The notes: generated by a model from the letters alone, not told the origin. DNA of 64,000 nt from Sphingomonas sp. ID1715 (GCF_013044515.1 NZ_JABEPR010000001.1:682001-746000); one strand, 5' to 3'. Shown: positions 1 through 8,669, counted from the stretch's first letter. Numbers and translations are program-made.

Positions 1-20
1 GGGGGAACACTGGCTCCATC

Positions 21-551
21 ATGGAGACCGGTGAACAGGGGGAACCGGCGGCGCTGCTTGCAGCCTGCTATGACGAGGCGCGGCGCATCGCGCGGGTGGT
101 GATCGCGCGCGATGGCGCCGGCCGCGGACTGCAGGCGACCGAATTGCTCAACGAGGCCGCGCTGCGCCTCATCGGCGGCGACCTCAAGGTGAAGGATCAG
201 GCGCATATGCTTGCGCTCACTGCCCGCACCATGCGCCGCGTGCTGATCGACGAAGCCCGCAAGAACGGCGCCGCCAAGCGCCAGGCACCGGCATTCGTCA
301 CGGCGTGGCCGGACGATCCTGCCGCGGCGCTGATCGATATCGGCGATCTCGATCGTGCCCTCGTCGCGCTGGAAGCTGTGTCGCCCGACCACGCCCGCAT
401 CATCGAGCTCCGCTTCATGCTCGGCCTGACGGTGGAGGAGGCGGCGGCCGCCAGCGGCATTCCCGAACGCACGATCAAGCGGCGCTGGCAGGCGGCGCGC
501 GCCTGGCTACTCGATTTTCTGGACGGCAATGGCGAGCCTCACATCCACTGA
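21..551 (+). CDS. ECF-type RNA polymerase sigma factor
   Basis: A 176-residue sigma factor of the Sigma70_ECF kind often paired with Ser/Thr kinases. Residues about 10-80 fit region 2 (the TELLNEAALRL and ARTMRRVLIDEAR segments). Residues about 110-165 fit region 4, with a helix-turn-helix around VEEAAAASGIPERTIKRRW. It would direct RNA polymerase to a specific promoter set. Its last 23 bases overlap the start of the kinase gene, so the two are co-transcribed and probably translationally coupled. No anti-sigma factor is visible; the kinase is the likely partner (inference). The start ATG lies only 20 bases into the window, so its promoter is not seen. Confidence 0.9.
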   Translation: METGEQGEPAALLAACYDEARRIARVVIARDGAGRGLQATELLNEAALRLIGGDLKVKDQAHMLALTARTMRRVLIDEARKNGAAKRQAPAFVTAWPDDPAAALIDIGDLDRALVALEAVSPDHARIIELRFMLGLTVEEAAAASGIPERTIKRRWQAARAWLLDFLDGNGEPHIH

Positions 552-2874
552 GGTCGAGCGACGCGCCCTTGCGCTGTTCGAGCGGCTCGCTGACCGAACG
601 GACGCCACGCGCCTGCGCGCGCGCCTGCTGCACAAAGAACCTGTCGAAGTGCAGCAACGAGTTGCCGCGCTGGAGGCGAGCGCCGCCAGGGCCGCAGGGG
701 CGATTCCGACGCTGGTGCCGGGCAGCGGCGATTGCGACGGTGCTGCACTGCCGCCGCACAAGCTCGGAGCCTTTCGCCTCGCGGAACGGATCGGCCGCGG
801 CGGCATGGGCGAAGTCTGGCTCGCCCACCGTGACGACGGCGTCTATGAGCAGAAAGTCGCGATCAAGCTGATCCAGCGGCGCATACTCGCCCGCGCGGGT
901 GCTGCCTTCGACGACGAGCGGCGCTTCCTCGCTCGACTCGAACATCCCAACATCGCCCGATTGATCGACGGCGGGCAGACCGAGGACGGGCTCGGCTGGC
1001 TCGCCATGGAATATATCGATGGCCGCCCGATCGACGAGGCCTGTGCCGGACTGGCCGCTGCCGAGCGCGTCACCTTGTTCATCAAGGCCGCGGACGCCGT
1101 TCAATATGCGCATGGGAAGATGGTCGCGCATGCCGACCTGAAGCCCGCCAACATCCAGGTGGACGCGAATGGCCGGGTCAAACTGCTCGACTTCGGCATA
1201 TCCGTGCTGATCGGAGCGGGTCCCCGGCATTTCGTCGGATCAAGCCCGTTTACCCGCGATTTCGCGAGCCCTCAGCGGCTCGCTGGCGGGGCGCCGGGTG
1301 TAGCCGACGACGTCTATGCGCTCGGCCGGACGCTACAACTGATCCTGGCCGGCGTCCCAGATGCGGAACTCCACGCCATTGCCGGCAAGGCGCTGCGCCA
1401 CGACGAAACTGCCCGCTATCCCAGCGTCGGCGCGATGATCGCCGATCTTGACCGATGGCGCGCGCGCCTGCCGATCACTGCACTCGGCGACGCGTGGAAC
1501 TATCGCGTTCGCAAGTTCGTGCACCGGCACCGTCGCGGCGTCGCAGCGACGGCGGCCGCGTTCGCGCTGCTCAGCGGCTCGACCGTGTTCGCCACCTCCA
1601 ACTGGATGCGCGCCGAGCGCAATCGCGCGCGTGCCGAACAACGCTTCGGCCAGGTGCGCCACCTCTCCCATTATATGCTGTTCGACCTGTACGATCAGCT
1701 CGCCCGCGAGCCGGGCACGGTCGCCAAGCGCGCGGAGCTGGCGCAGACCGCGGCGACCTACCTGAACCAGCTCCAGCTGTCGGGCGATGCGCCGGCCGAT
1801 CTGCGGCTCGACCTGGCGCGGAGTCATCGCCGGCTCGCCGCCATCCAGGGTCTGCCGGGCGTTTCAAATCTCGGCCGTCCGGACGAGGCTCGCGCCTCGC
1901 TTGCCCGCGCCGAGGCGGTGCTGCGGGCACTGCTCGCCGACCGCCCGCGCGATGCGGGAGCCTGGTCTGAACTCGGCTGGGTCATGAGCGACCGCTGGTC
2001 GCTGCATGGCGAAGGCGACGGGTCGGCGGAGCTCAACCGTCAGGCTCGGGCAGCGTTCGACCGGGCACTGGCGCTCGATCCATCCGCGTCGAGTGCTGCG
2101 CTCGGGCGGATCGTCACAGTCCGCAACGAAGGCTATGACCTGATCTGGACCGACGATCGGCCGGCGCAGGCCCTCCCGCTCCTCCGCTGTTCCTTGCAGC
2201 AGCTTCGCGCCCGATCCTGGGCAGAGCCGGAAGCGACTCTCGCTCGGCGCCTGGAGGTCCATCTGCTCAACCGGATTGGCGATGCGACCTATTATACCGG
2301 CAACGTGCCCGGATCGCTCGTGCCGTTTCAGAAGGCCGACGCATTGGTTGATGCTGGAATCGCTAGGGATGGTCGCCTGCCGCAATGGCTGATCCTGAAG
2401 GGTGAGAACGCGTTCAACATCAGCGGAACCCTCGAGGAACTGCCGGCGCGGATAGGCGAGGCATTGGCGCGCGCCGATGCCGGCGTCGCCGCGCTAAAGG
2501 AGGTCCTCTCCTACGGCCCCGACGCCGCGGCCGAGAAGAAGCTGCTCGTGCTCTATGGCCAGCAGGCCGCTCTCCTCGACGAACTGGGGCGAAGTGCGGA
2601 CGCCCTTGCCCCCTCCAACCAGAGCGTGGCGTTGCGTCGGGCGCGGTTACGGGGCGCGCCTGGCGATCCGCAACGCATGCGCGATCTGGCGATCGGCTTA
2701 GCTCCGCACGCGGAACTGCTTGCCCGTGCCGGCAAAAGCGAACCCGCTTGTACGGCCGCAACGGAGGCGGTGGCCATCTGGCTCGACATCCGTAGCCGCG
2801 GCCGGCTGGGCGCACTCGACGCACGCAAGAACCTGTCCCACTCCGAGACGCTGAAAAAAAGTTACTGCGGCTGA
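529..2874 (+). CDS. Ser/Thr protein kinase with one membrane segment and TPR-like C-terminus
   Basis: A 781-residue protein. The kinase domain spans about residues 79-310: glycine loop GRGGMGEV (89-96), VAIK lysine K113, catalytic loop HADLKPAN (201-208) with D203, and DFG at 221-223. The usual HRD arginine is alanine, so it is a non-RD type kinase. A hydrophobic stretch at about 337-357 is a single membrane span, placing the kinase in the cytoplasm. The C-terminal 400 residues are helical and TPR-like and would lie in the periplasm. This architecture is known next to Sigma70_ECF factors in Proteobacteria. Overlap with the sigma gene by 23 bases argues for one regulatory unit; direct phosphorylation of the sigma factor is inference. 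Confidence 0.9.
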   Translation: MASLTSTEVERRALALFERLADRTDATRLRARLLHKEPVEVQQRVAALEASAARAAGAIPTLVPGSGDCDGAALPPHKLGAFRLAERIGRGGMGEVWLAHRDDGVYEQKVAIKLIQRRILARAGAAFDDERRFLARLEHPNIARLIDGGQTEDGLGWLAMEYIDGRPIDEACAGLAAAERVTLFIKAADAVQYAHGKMVAHADLKPANIQVDANGRVKLLDFGISVLIGAGPRHFVGSSPFTRDFASPQRLAGGAPGVADDVYALGRTLQLILAGVPDAELHAIAGKALRHDETARYPSVGAMIADLDRWRARLPITALGDAWNYRVRKFVHRHRRGVAATAAAFALLSGSTVFATSNWMRAERNRARAEQRFGQVRHLSHYMLFDLYDQLAREPGTVAKRAELAQTAATYLNQLQLSGDAPADLRLDLARSHRRLAAIQGLPGVSNLGRPDEARASLARAEAVLRALLADRPRDAGAWSELGWVMSDRWSLHGEGDGSAELNRQARAAFDRALALDPSASSAALGRIVTVRNEGYDLIWTDDRPAQALPLLRCSLQQLRARSWAEPEATLARRLEVHLLNRIGDATYYTGNVPGSLVPFQKADALVDAGIARDGRLPQWLILKGENAFNISGTLEELPARIGEALARADAGVAALKEVLSYGPDAAAEKKLLVLYGQQAALLDELGRSADALAPSNQSVALRRARLRGAPGDPQRMRDLAIGLAPHAELLARAGKSEPACTAATEAVAIWLDIRSRGRLGALDARKNLSHSETLKKSYCG

Positions 2875-2958
2875 CGATAGGTTTGGCCCGGAATCGCGCA
2901 ACGATCCGCATCCTGGAGTGAACGCAGACTTTCGACGTTCGCAACAGGGGGATCAATC

Positions 2959-3642
2959 ATGCTTCGGACTGCCATCAAGACTGCCGCATTGGCGCTTGCT
3001 TCGGCCGCGCAAGCGCCGGCGGCCGTGATCGGGACGTTCACCTTCGACCAGCCGACTGGAACAGTGCTGTCGAACGTACCGATCGACATCAACGTGACCC
3101 TGACGCTCGACGCAAGCTCCGACGCGATCACGACCGACGGTGACGGCAATGTCACGTCCGGCCTGTCGGAAGCCGACATTATCGCGGCGGGAGCCGATCC
3201 GACGCAAGTCGCCCGCACGTTCCTGTCGGCGTCGTTCGAATGCAGCGGCACCTTCACGGCGGTGTGCAACCAGGGCCCGCCCTATGATTTCGACTTCGAC
3301 CTGTCGCAGTTCTTCTTCGCGCAGAATTTCGACCTGCAGCCGGGCCAGTCCTTCTCGTTCCGCTTCGGCACGTTCACGCCGACCGGGGGCAACGCGCCGG
3401 CGGGCACCTACAGCTTCAATGCCAGCGCCTTGTTCGGCATCCAAGAGGATGACGGCGACGTCTTTTACAGCCACTTTGCCGATACCTGCGTCGGTCAGGA
3501 CCCCGCCTGCGCATTCACCAGGACCGTGCAGGCAGCTGCGCCCGGCGTGCCCGAGCCGGCTAGCTGGGCGCTGATGCTCGCCGGCTTCGGCCTGGTCGGC
3601 TGCGGAATCCGCGGCCGCCAGCGGGCGATCGTGCTCGCCTGA
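2959..3642 (+). CDS. PEPxxWA-CTERM sorting domain protein (first of six)
   Basis: A 227-residue exported protein of unknown function. It has an N-terminal signal peptide (about 1-22, ending AQAPAA) and a C-terminal sorting signal: VPEPASWALMLAGFGLVG, then an Arg-rich tail. PEP-CTERM proteins are recognised by exosortase in the inner membrane and sent to the cell surface; they are linked with exopolysaccharide producers. Two Cys pairs in the middle (ECSGTFTAVC and TCVGQDPAC) could form disulfides. The gene follows the kinase by 84 bases on the same strand, so it may belong to that unit. The ribosome site is a GGGGG run 7 bases before the ATG, as at two other PEP-CTERM genes here. No exosortase gene is in the window. 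Confidence 0.85.
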   Translation: MLRTAIKTAALALASAAQAPAAVIGTFTFDQPTGTVLSNVPIDINVTLTLDASSDAITTDGDGNVTSGLSEADIIAAGADPTQVARTFLSASFECSGTFTAVCNQGPPYDFDFDLSQFFFAQNFDLQPGQSFSFRFGTFTPTGGNAPAGTYSFNASALFGIQEDDGDVFYSHFADTCVGQDPACAFTRTVQAAAPGVPEPASWALMLAGFGLVGCGIRGRQRAIVLA

Positions 3643-3660
3643 TCGCGGAACATCGTTGCG

Positions 3661-3694
3661 CCCTCGGCGGTTTGTCCGCGCGAACTGCCGAGGG
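3661..3694 (+). promoter_or_regulatory. Hairpin overlapping the ribosome binding site of the next gene
   Basis: CCCTCGGC (3661-3668) pairs perfectly with GCCGAGGG (3687-3694), and the inner bases GGTT/AACT extend the stem. The 3' arm runs into the Shine-Dalgarno AGGGAG (3691-3696) of the gene starting at 3703. It could be a terminator-like structure of the upstream gene or a structure hiding the ribosome site. The second reading is inference. Confidence 0.5.
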
Positions 3695-3702
3695 AGTGAC
3701 GC

Positions 3703-4185
3703 ATGGCCACCGAAGCCGAAATCACGGAAAAATTCTGGAAGGCGCTCAAGTCCGACATGACCGTCATGCTGGGTGTTCAGGGCGTCGAGCATGACAAGAC
3801 GCAGCCGATGACGGCGCAGACGCTGCCCGACACCAACTATATCTGGTTCTTCACCACCAAGGATAACGGCCTGGTCGCCCATATGCGGCAGAACGATCGT
3901 GCGATCATGACCTTCGCGTCCAAAGGGCACGACCTGTTCGCCACGGTGGACGGCCGGCTGGAACTGGACAATGACCGCAGCCGCATCGACCAGCTATGGA
4001 GCCCGTTCGCAGCAGCCTGGTATGAAGGCGGCAAGGACGACCCGAACCTGCAGCTGGTGCGCCTCGACCCCGTCTCAGCGCAAATCTGGCTGAACGAGAA
4101 CAGCGCCTTTGCCGGCCTCAAGTCGCTGCTCGGCCGCGACCCGAAGAAGGACTATCAGGACAAGGTCGCCGAAGTGGCGCTTTGA
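3703..4185 (+). CDS. Pyridoxamine 5'-phosphate oxidase family (general stress protein 26-like)
   Basis: A 160-residue soluble protein with the split-barrel flavin-binding fold of the general stress protein 26 group. Supporting segments are MTAQTLPDTNYIWFFTTKDNG and FATVDGRLELDNDRSRIDQLWSPFAAAWYEGGKDDPNLQLVRLDP in the order seen in that family. Members bind flavin or related cofactors; the substrate is generally unknown. The length is usual for the family. The start is supported by AGGGAG seven bases upstream, which lies partly in a hairpin. It converges with the desaturase gene, leaving one base between the two stops. Confidence 0.82.
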   Translation: MATEAEITEKFWKALKSDMTVMLGVQGVEHDKTQPMTAQTLPDTNYIWFFTTKDNGLVAHMRQNDRAIMTFASKGHDLFATVDGRLELDNDRSRIDQLWSPFAAAWYEGGKDDPNLQLVRLDPVSAQIWLNENSAFAGLKSLLGRDPKKDYQDKVAEVAL

Positions 4186-4186
4186 C

Positions 4187-5044
4187 CTACCGGATCCGGA
4201 CGCCGCGCTCGTGCAGCACGGGTGCCAGCGCGCGGTACAGCGCGGCGTAGCGGTAAAAGGGCACGCGCGGCCACAGATGGTGCACCAGGTGCAGGCTGTG
4301 GCCGACGGAGGCCAATGACAACCAGCGAGCACGACGGAGGCTCGCCAAGGCGTAACGATCACCGGTAATGAAGGGGCGATGCGGCAGCCAACTAAGGAAG
4401 ATGCCCATCAACAGGCGACCGATCGTCGCAGGAATGACGTAGAGCGCGAACGCGGCCGGGCCATAACCTGACAGAACGAGCGTCCACACGATGACGCACA
4501 TGATGCCATGGACGATCTGGTGCTGCCGCCATTCGCGCGCGCTCATCACTTTCCACCCGTCGAGGTAACCCAGGTTCGGCGCATTCTGACCAAAAAGAAG
4601 CGTCCATACCGGTATCGGCACCAGGTTGGTCACGATCGAGAGGGCCGCCAGGGCGAACAGGCGCGGCAGCGACCCTTGCACGAATAGATCGGGGTCGTCC
4701 GGCGCATTGGTGTGCTGGTGGTGTGCCAAGTGCGTGCGCAGGAGCAACGGCCAGGTCATGCCCGTCATCAGCGCGCCCCACCAGCCGATCAGCCGATTCA
4801 TGGGATCGAACCGGCGCGACCGGACGATGTTTCGGTGAATGGCCTCGTGCGCGGGCGTGTATCCCAGATAGCTGCAGATGCCGAGCGGGAGGGTCAGCCA
4901 CCAAGGCGAAACGGCGCCTCCGATTCCGAGCGCCAGCAAGCCGACCTGTACGGTGAGGAGAACAAGGCTGAAGACGATCGTCGGCCATGCGATCTTCGGC
5001 GACAGCGCGCGCGCCGCTTCACTCTCGATGGCATGCGACAGCAT
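4187..5044 (-). CDS. Membrane fatty acid desaturase family protein
   Basis: A 285-residue inner membrane di-iron enzyme. Three histidine boxes are visible: HEAIH (about 66-70), HLAHHQH (about 105-111) and HSLHLVHH near residue 250. Hydrophobic stretches between them fit four or more membrane spans. The family inserts double bonds into acyl chains or hydroxylates carotenoids; the short length and C-terminal HxxxHH box recall the carotenoid hydroxylase/short desaturase branch, so the substrate is uncertain. It is transcribed divergently from the epimerase gene, with a TTAACC element about 42 bases upstream of its ATG. Confidence 0.82.
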   Translation of the reverse strand: MLSHAIESEAARALSPKIAWPTIVFSLVLLTVQVGLLALGIGGAVSPWWLTLPLGICSYLGYTPAHEAIHRNIVRSRRFDPMNRLIGWWGALMTGMTWPLLLRTHLAHHQHTNAPDDPDLFVQGSLPRLFALAALSIVTNLVPIPVWTLLFGQNAPNLGYLDGWKVMSAREWRQHQIVHGIMCVIVWTLVLSGYGPAAFALYVIPATIGRLLMGIFLSWLPHRPFITGDRYALASLRRARWLSLASVGHSLHLVHHLWPRVPFYRYAALYRALAPVLHERGVRIR

Positions 5045-5083
5045 TCGATCCCGGTCCCCGTTTGCGCCGGGTTAGTTGCCGCT

Positions 5084-5092
5084 GGTTAACGA
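5084..5092 (-). promoter_or_regulatory. TTAACC element upstream of the desaturase
   Basis: On the minus strand the sequence reads CGTTAACCAG, about 42 bases before the desaturase ATG. It matches the CtrA half-site core TTAACC and is one of seven such elements facing a start codon in this window. Function is inferred from recurrence only. Confidence 0.35.
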
Positions 5093-5183
5093 AGTCTTGC
5101 GAAGCGCCGCTTCACTCGCTCCGAAAGGTCATTCTGCTAACACAGATTGCTCGATATCGGACCGAAGTGGCAAAGCGACCGGG

Positions 5184-5996
5184 ATGAACCGGCTGGTGAT
5201 CCTTGGTCCGGGCTATACCGCCTCCCGCATCGGCGATGCCGTGGAAGGCCGTGGCTGGCAGACGCTGCGTATCGGGCGTGCGGATTTCGACGCCGCAGAC
5301 GCCGCTCTGCGCCAGGCAACCCTTATCCTGTCCAGCGTGCCACCAGACGGTGAGGGCGACCCGGTGCTGCGGCGCTACGCCCCTGCGCTCGCCGCCAGCC
5401 CGGCCTGGATCGGCTATCTGTCCTCGACGGGCGTCTATGGCGACGCGGGCGGTGCCTGGGTCGACGAGACGGCGCCGATCGGTACGGGTCGGCGGCGTGC
5501 CCGAGCCGCCGCTGACCGTGCATGGCTGGACCTCGGTGCGCGGGTCTTTCGCCTGCCGGGCATCTATGGACCCGGCCGCTCTTCGTTCGATCGGCTGCTG
5601 GACGGCAGCGCCTATCGCGTGGACGCCTCCGACCAGCTGTTCAGCCGCGTTCATGTCGACGACATCGTCAGCGGCGTGATCGCCGCGTTCGACGGCCCGC
5701 CCGGCGCTTATAATCTGGCGGACGATCTCCCCGCACGGCAGAGCGACGTGATGAGCTATGCGGCGGCCCTGCTCGGCATGGCCGCCCCTCCCCTGCTGCA
5801 GGTAGAGGACCTCCCCGCACCCGCACGCGCCTTTTACCGCGAGAATCGGCGGGTCGCGAACGGCAAGGCCAAACGACTGCTCGGCTGGCGTCCGGCCTTT
5901 GCCAGCTATCGCGAGGGGCTGCGTGACCTGAGCGCGAAGATGAGCCCTGCAAGCGTCAGCGCACCGCCCAGCAATGCCGTGGCGGACCAGCGATAG
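5184..5996 (+). CDS. NAD-dependent epimerase/dehydratase-like SDR protein
   Basis: A 270-residue atypical short-chain dehydrogenase. The N-terminus MNRLVILGPGYTASRIG has the glycine-rich nucleotide-binding turn. YLSSTGVYGDAGG and FRLPGIYGPGRSSFDRLL are typical of the YeeZ-like SDR branch. An upstream in-frame GTG/ATG would add 36 residues of low-quality sequence; the start at 5184 places the Rossmann motif at the N-terminus as expected. The substrate is not known. The last 91 bases overlap the 3' end of the convergent transporter gene, an unusually long overlap that encodes the C-terminal tails of both proteins. Confidence 0.82.
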   Translation: MNRLVILGPGYTASRIGDAVEGRGWQTLRIGRADFDAADAALRQATLILSSVPPDGEGDPVLRRYAPALAASPAWIGYLSSTGVYGDAGGAWVDETAPIGTGRRRARAAADRAWLDLGARVFRLPGIYGPGRSSFDRLLDGSAYRVDASDQLFSRVHVDDIVSGVIAAFDGPPGAYNLADDLPARQSDVMSYAAALLGMAAPPLLQVEDLPAPARAFYRENRRVANGKAKRLLGWRPAFASYREGLRDLSAKMSPASVSAPPSNAVADQR

Positions 5997-6823
5997 CCCT
6001 CGAACACCGTCGACAAGCCCATGGCGATGATCGGCACGAGCACGCTGGAATAGGCTGCCCGCGCCGCGCCGATCTCTCGGATGATCCGATAATAAAGCAG
6101 GAAGGCAAAGGCAGAGGCGGCCAGCCCCAGATACAGGATGCCGGCGACATAGCCTGCCCGAAGATCGAAGACCGGCGGACCCGTGGTGATCGCGGCCCAG
6201 GCTGCGTTGACCGTCGCGCCCACGGCCATGCTCCAGGCAAGCAGGGTCGGCATGGGCAGGCTGCGCACCCGCTCGAACGCCTGCGCCACGTTCGCAATCG
6301 AGGCGCTGAGAATGGCGAGCAGCGTCAGTCCGATGCCCGCGAACACCGCGCTATTGTCGCTGCCATCCGCCTTCAGCTCGTGCGCGAACAGCAGCCCGAT
6401 GCCCAGCATCGCGATCACCGAACCGAACAGGAAGGGCCGCGACAGCTGTTGGCCCAGAAAAATTCGCGCGAGGAGCGCATTGGGAACCAGCAGCAGGGCA
6501 AAAATAACCGCGACGAGGCCGGAGGTGATGTAGGCCTCCGCGCGATAGACGAGATTGAAGTTGAGCACGAACTGCGGGAGCCCGATCAACAGCACCATGC
6601 CCCAGGCCGCGCGCGGCACCTTGAGCGACGTGCCGGTCACCAGCGAATATGCGAACATCGCCGCTGACGCGACGATGAAGCGGTAGGTGACGGACCAGCT
6701 GGCCGGCACAACGCCCAGCTGGTCGCGGATGACCAGCCAGGTCGATCCCCAGATCAGCGTCACGATGACGAACGGAATGAAGACGCGGGCGCGCACCTGC
6801 GGCGCGAGCGGCGGCTCGCTCAC
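5906..6823 (-). CDS. DMT family (EamA) transporter
   Basis: A 305-residue inner membrane protein with about ten hydrophobic segments arranged as two EamA repeats. The N-terminal IWGSTWLVIRDQLG motif and the second-repeat segment YSSVLVPIIAMGLSTVFEG are characteristic. Family members export amino acids or other metabolites; the substrate cannot be told. Its start overlaps the threonine aldolase stop by four bases, so the two form an operon, which suggests, without proof, an amino-acid-related substrate. The 3' end overlaps the epimerase gene on the other strand by 91 bases. Confidence 0.88.
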   Translation of the reverse strand: MSEPPLAPQVRARVFIPFVIVTLIWGSTWLVIRDQLGVVPASWSVTYRFIVASAAMFAYSLVTGTSLKVPRAAWGMVLLIGLPQFVLNFNLVYRAEAYITSGLVAVIFALLLVPNALLARIFLGQQLSRPFLFGSVIAMLGIGLLFAHELKADGSDNSAVFAGIGLTLLAILSASIANVAQAFERVRSLPMPTLLAWSMAVGATVNAAWAAITTGPPVFDLRAGYVAGILYLGLAASAFAFLLYYRIIREIGAARAAYSSVLVPIIAMGLSTVFEGYRWSATALLGGALTLAGLIFALRSRSPSR

Positions 6824-7821
6824 AGCGCCGCGATCGCCTCGGCAAGCGGGCGGATCGCGGCCTCGTCCTGGTCCCAGCTGACGACCAGCCGCGCCTCGCC
6901 GACGCCCCAGTCGTAAAAGTCGAACCCGAGACCACGCAGCTTCGCGGCCTCCTCGGCGGTCACCCGAAGGAAGACCTCATTTGCCTGGACCGGATAGACC
7001 AGCCGGTCACCGGCCGCCTCGGCCAGCAGCGCCGCACCGCGATTGGCGGCGCGTGCATTGTCGAGCCAGATATCGCCCTCGAGCATCGCCAGCAGTTGGG
7101 CGGCCAGGTAGCGGCCCTTCGAGAAGAGATGCCCTGCGCGCTTGCGCCGATAGAGGGTGTCCTCGGCGAGTTCGGGCTTGAAGAAGATCAGCGCTTCGGC
7201 CGAAAGCCCGCCATTCTTGACGAAGCCGAAGCTGAGCGCATCGACGCCCGCGCGCCAGGTCAACTCGGCCGGCCGACAGCCGAGATGGGCCACCGCATTG
7301 GCGAAACGCGCGCCATCCATGTGGAACCCGATCCCGCGACGCCGCGCCACTTCGCCCAGGGCCGCCACTTCGGCGGGGGTGTAGACCAGCCCATATTCGG
7401 TCGCGTTGGTGATCGAGAGTGCGCGGGGCTGCACCTGATGGACATCGTTGCGGATTCCCGCCGCCAGTTCTTCCACGGCAGCGGGGGTCAGCTTGGCGCC
7501 TGCACCGTCGGCGAGCAGCATCTTGGCGCCGTGCGTGAAAAACTCGGGCGCGCCGCATTCATCAACCTGGATATGCGCTTCGCGGTGACAGATCACGCCG
7601 CCGAACGGCGGGCATAATGCCGCGAGTGCGAGACTGTTGGCGGCCGTGCCCGTCGCGATCCACAGTGCCCGCACCTCGGTTTCGAACAGATCGGAAAAGG
7701 CGCCATCAAGCTGCTTGGAGAATGCGTCGCCATCATAGGCGGTGTCGACGCGATTGGCGGCAGCGAGCGCCTCGATCACCGCGGGGTGCGCGGCGGCGGC
7801 GTTGTCCGAGAAAAAACGCAT
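6820..7821 (-). CDS. Low-specificity L-threonine aldolase-like PLP enzyme
   Basis: A 333-residue fold-type I PLP enzyme of the beta-eliminating lyase/threonine aldolase family, expected to cleave L-threonine or L-allo-threonine to glycine and acetaldehyde. The N-terminus MRFFSDNAAAAHPAV fits the family. The PLP lysine lies in LSFGFVKNGG, and HMDGARFANA carries the conserved Asp that contacts the cofactor nitrogen. The length is usual. It is the first gene of a two-gene operon with the EamA transporter. Confidence 0.88.
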   Translation of the reverse strand: MRFFSDNAAAAHPAVIEALAAANRVDTAYDGDAFSKQLDGAFSDLFETEVRALWIATGTAANSLALAALCPPFGGVICHREAHIQVDECGAPEFFTHGAKMLLADGAGAKLTPAAVEELAAGIRNDVHQVQPRALSITNATEYGLVYTPAEVAALGEVARRRGIGFHMDGARFANAVAHLGCRPAELTWRAGVDALSFGFVKNGGLSAEALIFFKPELAEDTLYRRKRAGHLFSKGRYLAAQLLAMLEGDIWLDNARAANRGAALLAEAAGDRLVYPVQANEVFLRVTAEEAAKLRGLGFDFYDWGVGEARLVVSWDQDEAAIRPLAEAIAAL

Positions 7822-7913
7822 GGCCGGGCATTGGCTGTCTTGGCTGCCAGGGTCAACGTGAACGGCACTGCGTCAAGCCATGCTGCACTGCGGCGAACTG
7901 CCCCAAAAAAAAG

Positions 7914-7928
7914 TTAACGCGAAATGAA
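7914..7928 (+). promoter_or_regulatory. TTAA-N7-TGAA element upstream of a PEP-CTERM gene
   Basis: AGTTAACGCGAAATGAA lies about 105 bases before the ATG at 8033. It has TTAA, seven bases, then TGAA, one mismatch from the CtrA consensus TTAA-N7-TTAA. The rest of the 211-base gap between the aldolase and this gene shows only an A9 run just before the element. Confidence 0.35.
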
Positions 7929-8032
7929 CCGGAATGGCCGGTCCGTGTTCTTGCGCCTGGAAGCGGGCCTCAGGTGCGAGGTCTGCCTCTCGGTTGAAGG
8001 GCGGGGGTCGCAACCGCACAGGGAGCCTGGTG

Positions 8033-8641
8033 ATGAAAAAATGGGTATTGACCGCAGCAGCGGCAGCAACTTTGGCGGGGTCGGCCAATGCGGCCGTCAT
8101 CACGCTGCAAGGCGTGAGCAACAACGGACCGAACGACAACACCTTCACTTACCAGGGCACGCTTGGGCCCGACGAAGGGCTTCGCGCCGGCGATCGGCTC
8201 GTAATCTACGACTTCGCCGGTTACATCGCCGGCTCGATCTTCTCGCCGTCGGCGACAGTCATCGGGACGACAGAGTTCACCTCTTCCGATCCGGTCACGC
8301 CGGGCTTCACCGACGACCCGACGCTCGTAAACCTGGTCTTCACCTATGTGGGCCCGGATTTCCGCAACCAGGGCGGTCCGTTCACACCGCTCGACTTCAA
8401 CGGTCTGGGGGCACGTTCGGCCTTCGGCCAGGCGACCGCCGATGCGTTCTTCACGCTGACGACGAAGAACAACCCGGATGGCGTGCCGGGCGGCTCCAAC
8501 AGCCCGGTCTTCACGCTCGGAAGCGTGTCGGTGCCGACGGCGGTTCCGGAGCCCACCACATGGGCGCTGATGCTCGGCGGCTTTGGCGTTGTCGGCATGG
8601 CAACCCGACGGCGGGCGCGCATCGCTCAGGTGACCGCCTGA
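8033..8641 (+). CDS. PEPxxWA-CTERM protein, first of a tandem pair
   Basis: A 202-residue exported protein of unknown function. The signal peptide is MKKWVLTAAAAATLAGSANA, and the C-terminus has VPEPTTWALMLGGFGVVG followed by RRRAR. The ATG at 8033 is chosen because it begins the signal peptide directly; an upstream extension is Arg-rich and unlikely. The body is clearly paralogous to the next gene: shared segments include VITLQ/VLTLQ, TLGPDEGLRAGDR/TLGPDEGVRTGDR, NLVFTYVGPDFRN/NLVFTYTGPDFRN and DAFFTLTTKNNP. The two copies are 102 bases apart and co-directional, a clear local duplication. Confidence 0.88.
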   Translation: MKKWVLTAAAAATLAGSANAAVITLQGVSNNGPNDNTFTYQGTLGPDEGLRAGDRLVIYDFAGYIAGSIFSPSATVIGTTEFTSSDPVTPGFTDDPTLVNLVFTYVGPDFRNQGGPFTPLDFNGLGARSAFGQATADAFFTLTTKNNPDGVPGGSNSPVFTLGSVSVPTAVPEPTTWALMLGGFGVVGMATRRRARIAQVTA

Positions 8642-8647
8642 ACACTC

Positions 8648-8669
8648 CCGGCGCCCGAATGGGCGCCGG
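8648..8669 (+). terminator. Perfect 9-bp hairpin after the first tandem PEP-CTERM gene
   Basis: CCGGCGCCC and GGGCGCCGG pair around a GAAT loop, seven bases after the stop codon. No T tract follows, so it is either a weak terminator or an mRNA 3'-end stabiliser between the two paralogues. Confidence 0.45.

Noticed and set aside
5084-5092. Full CtrA site at every TTAACC element
   Set aside because: Only the sites at 7914, 13777 and 52239 approach TTAA-N7-TTAA; the others are half-sites, so CtrA binding is not claimed for all.
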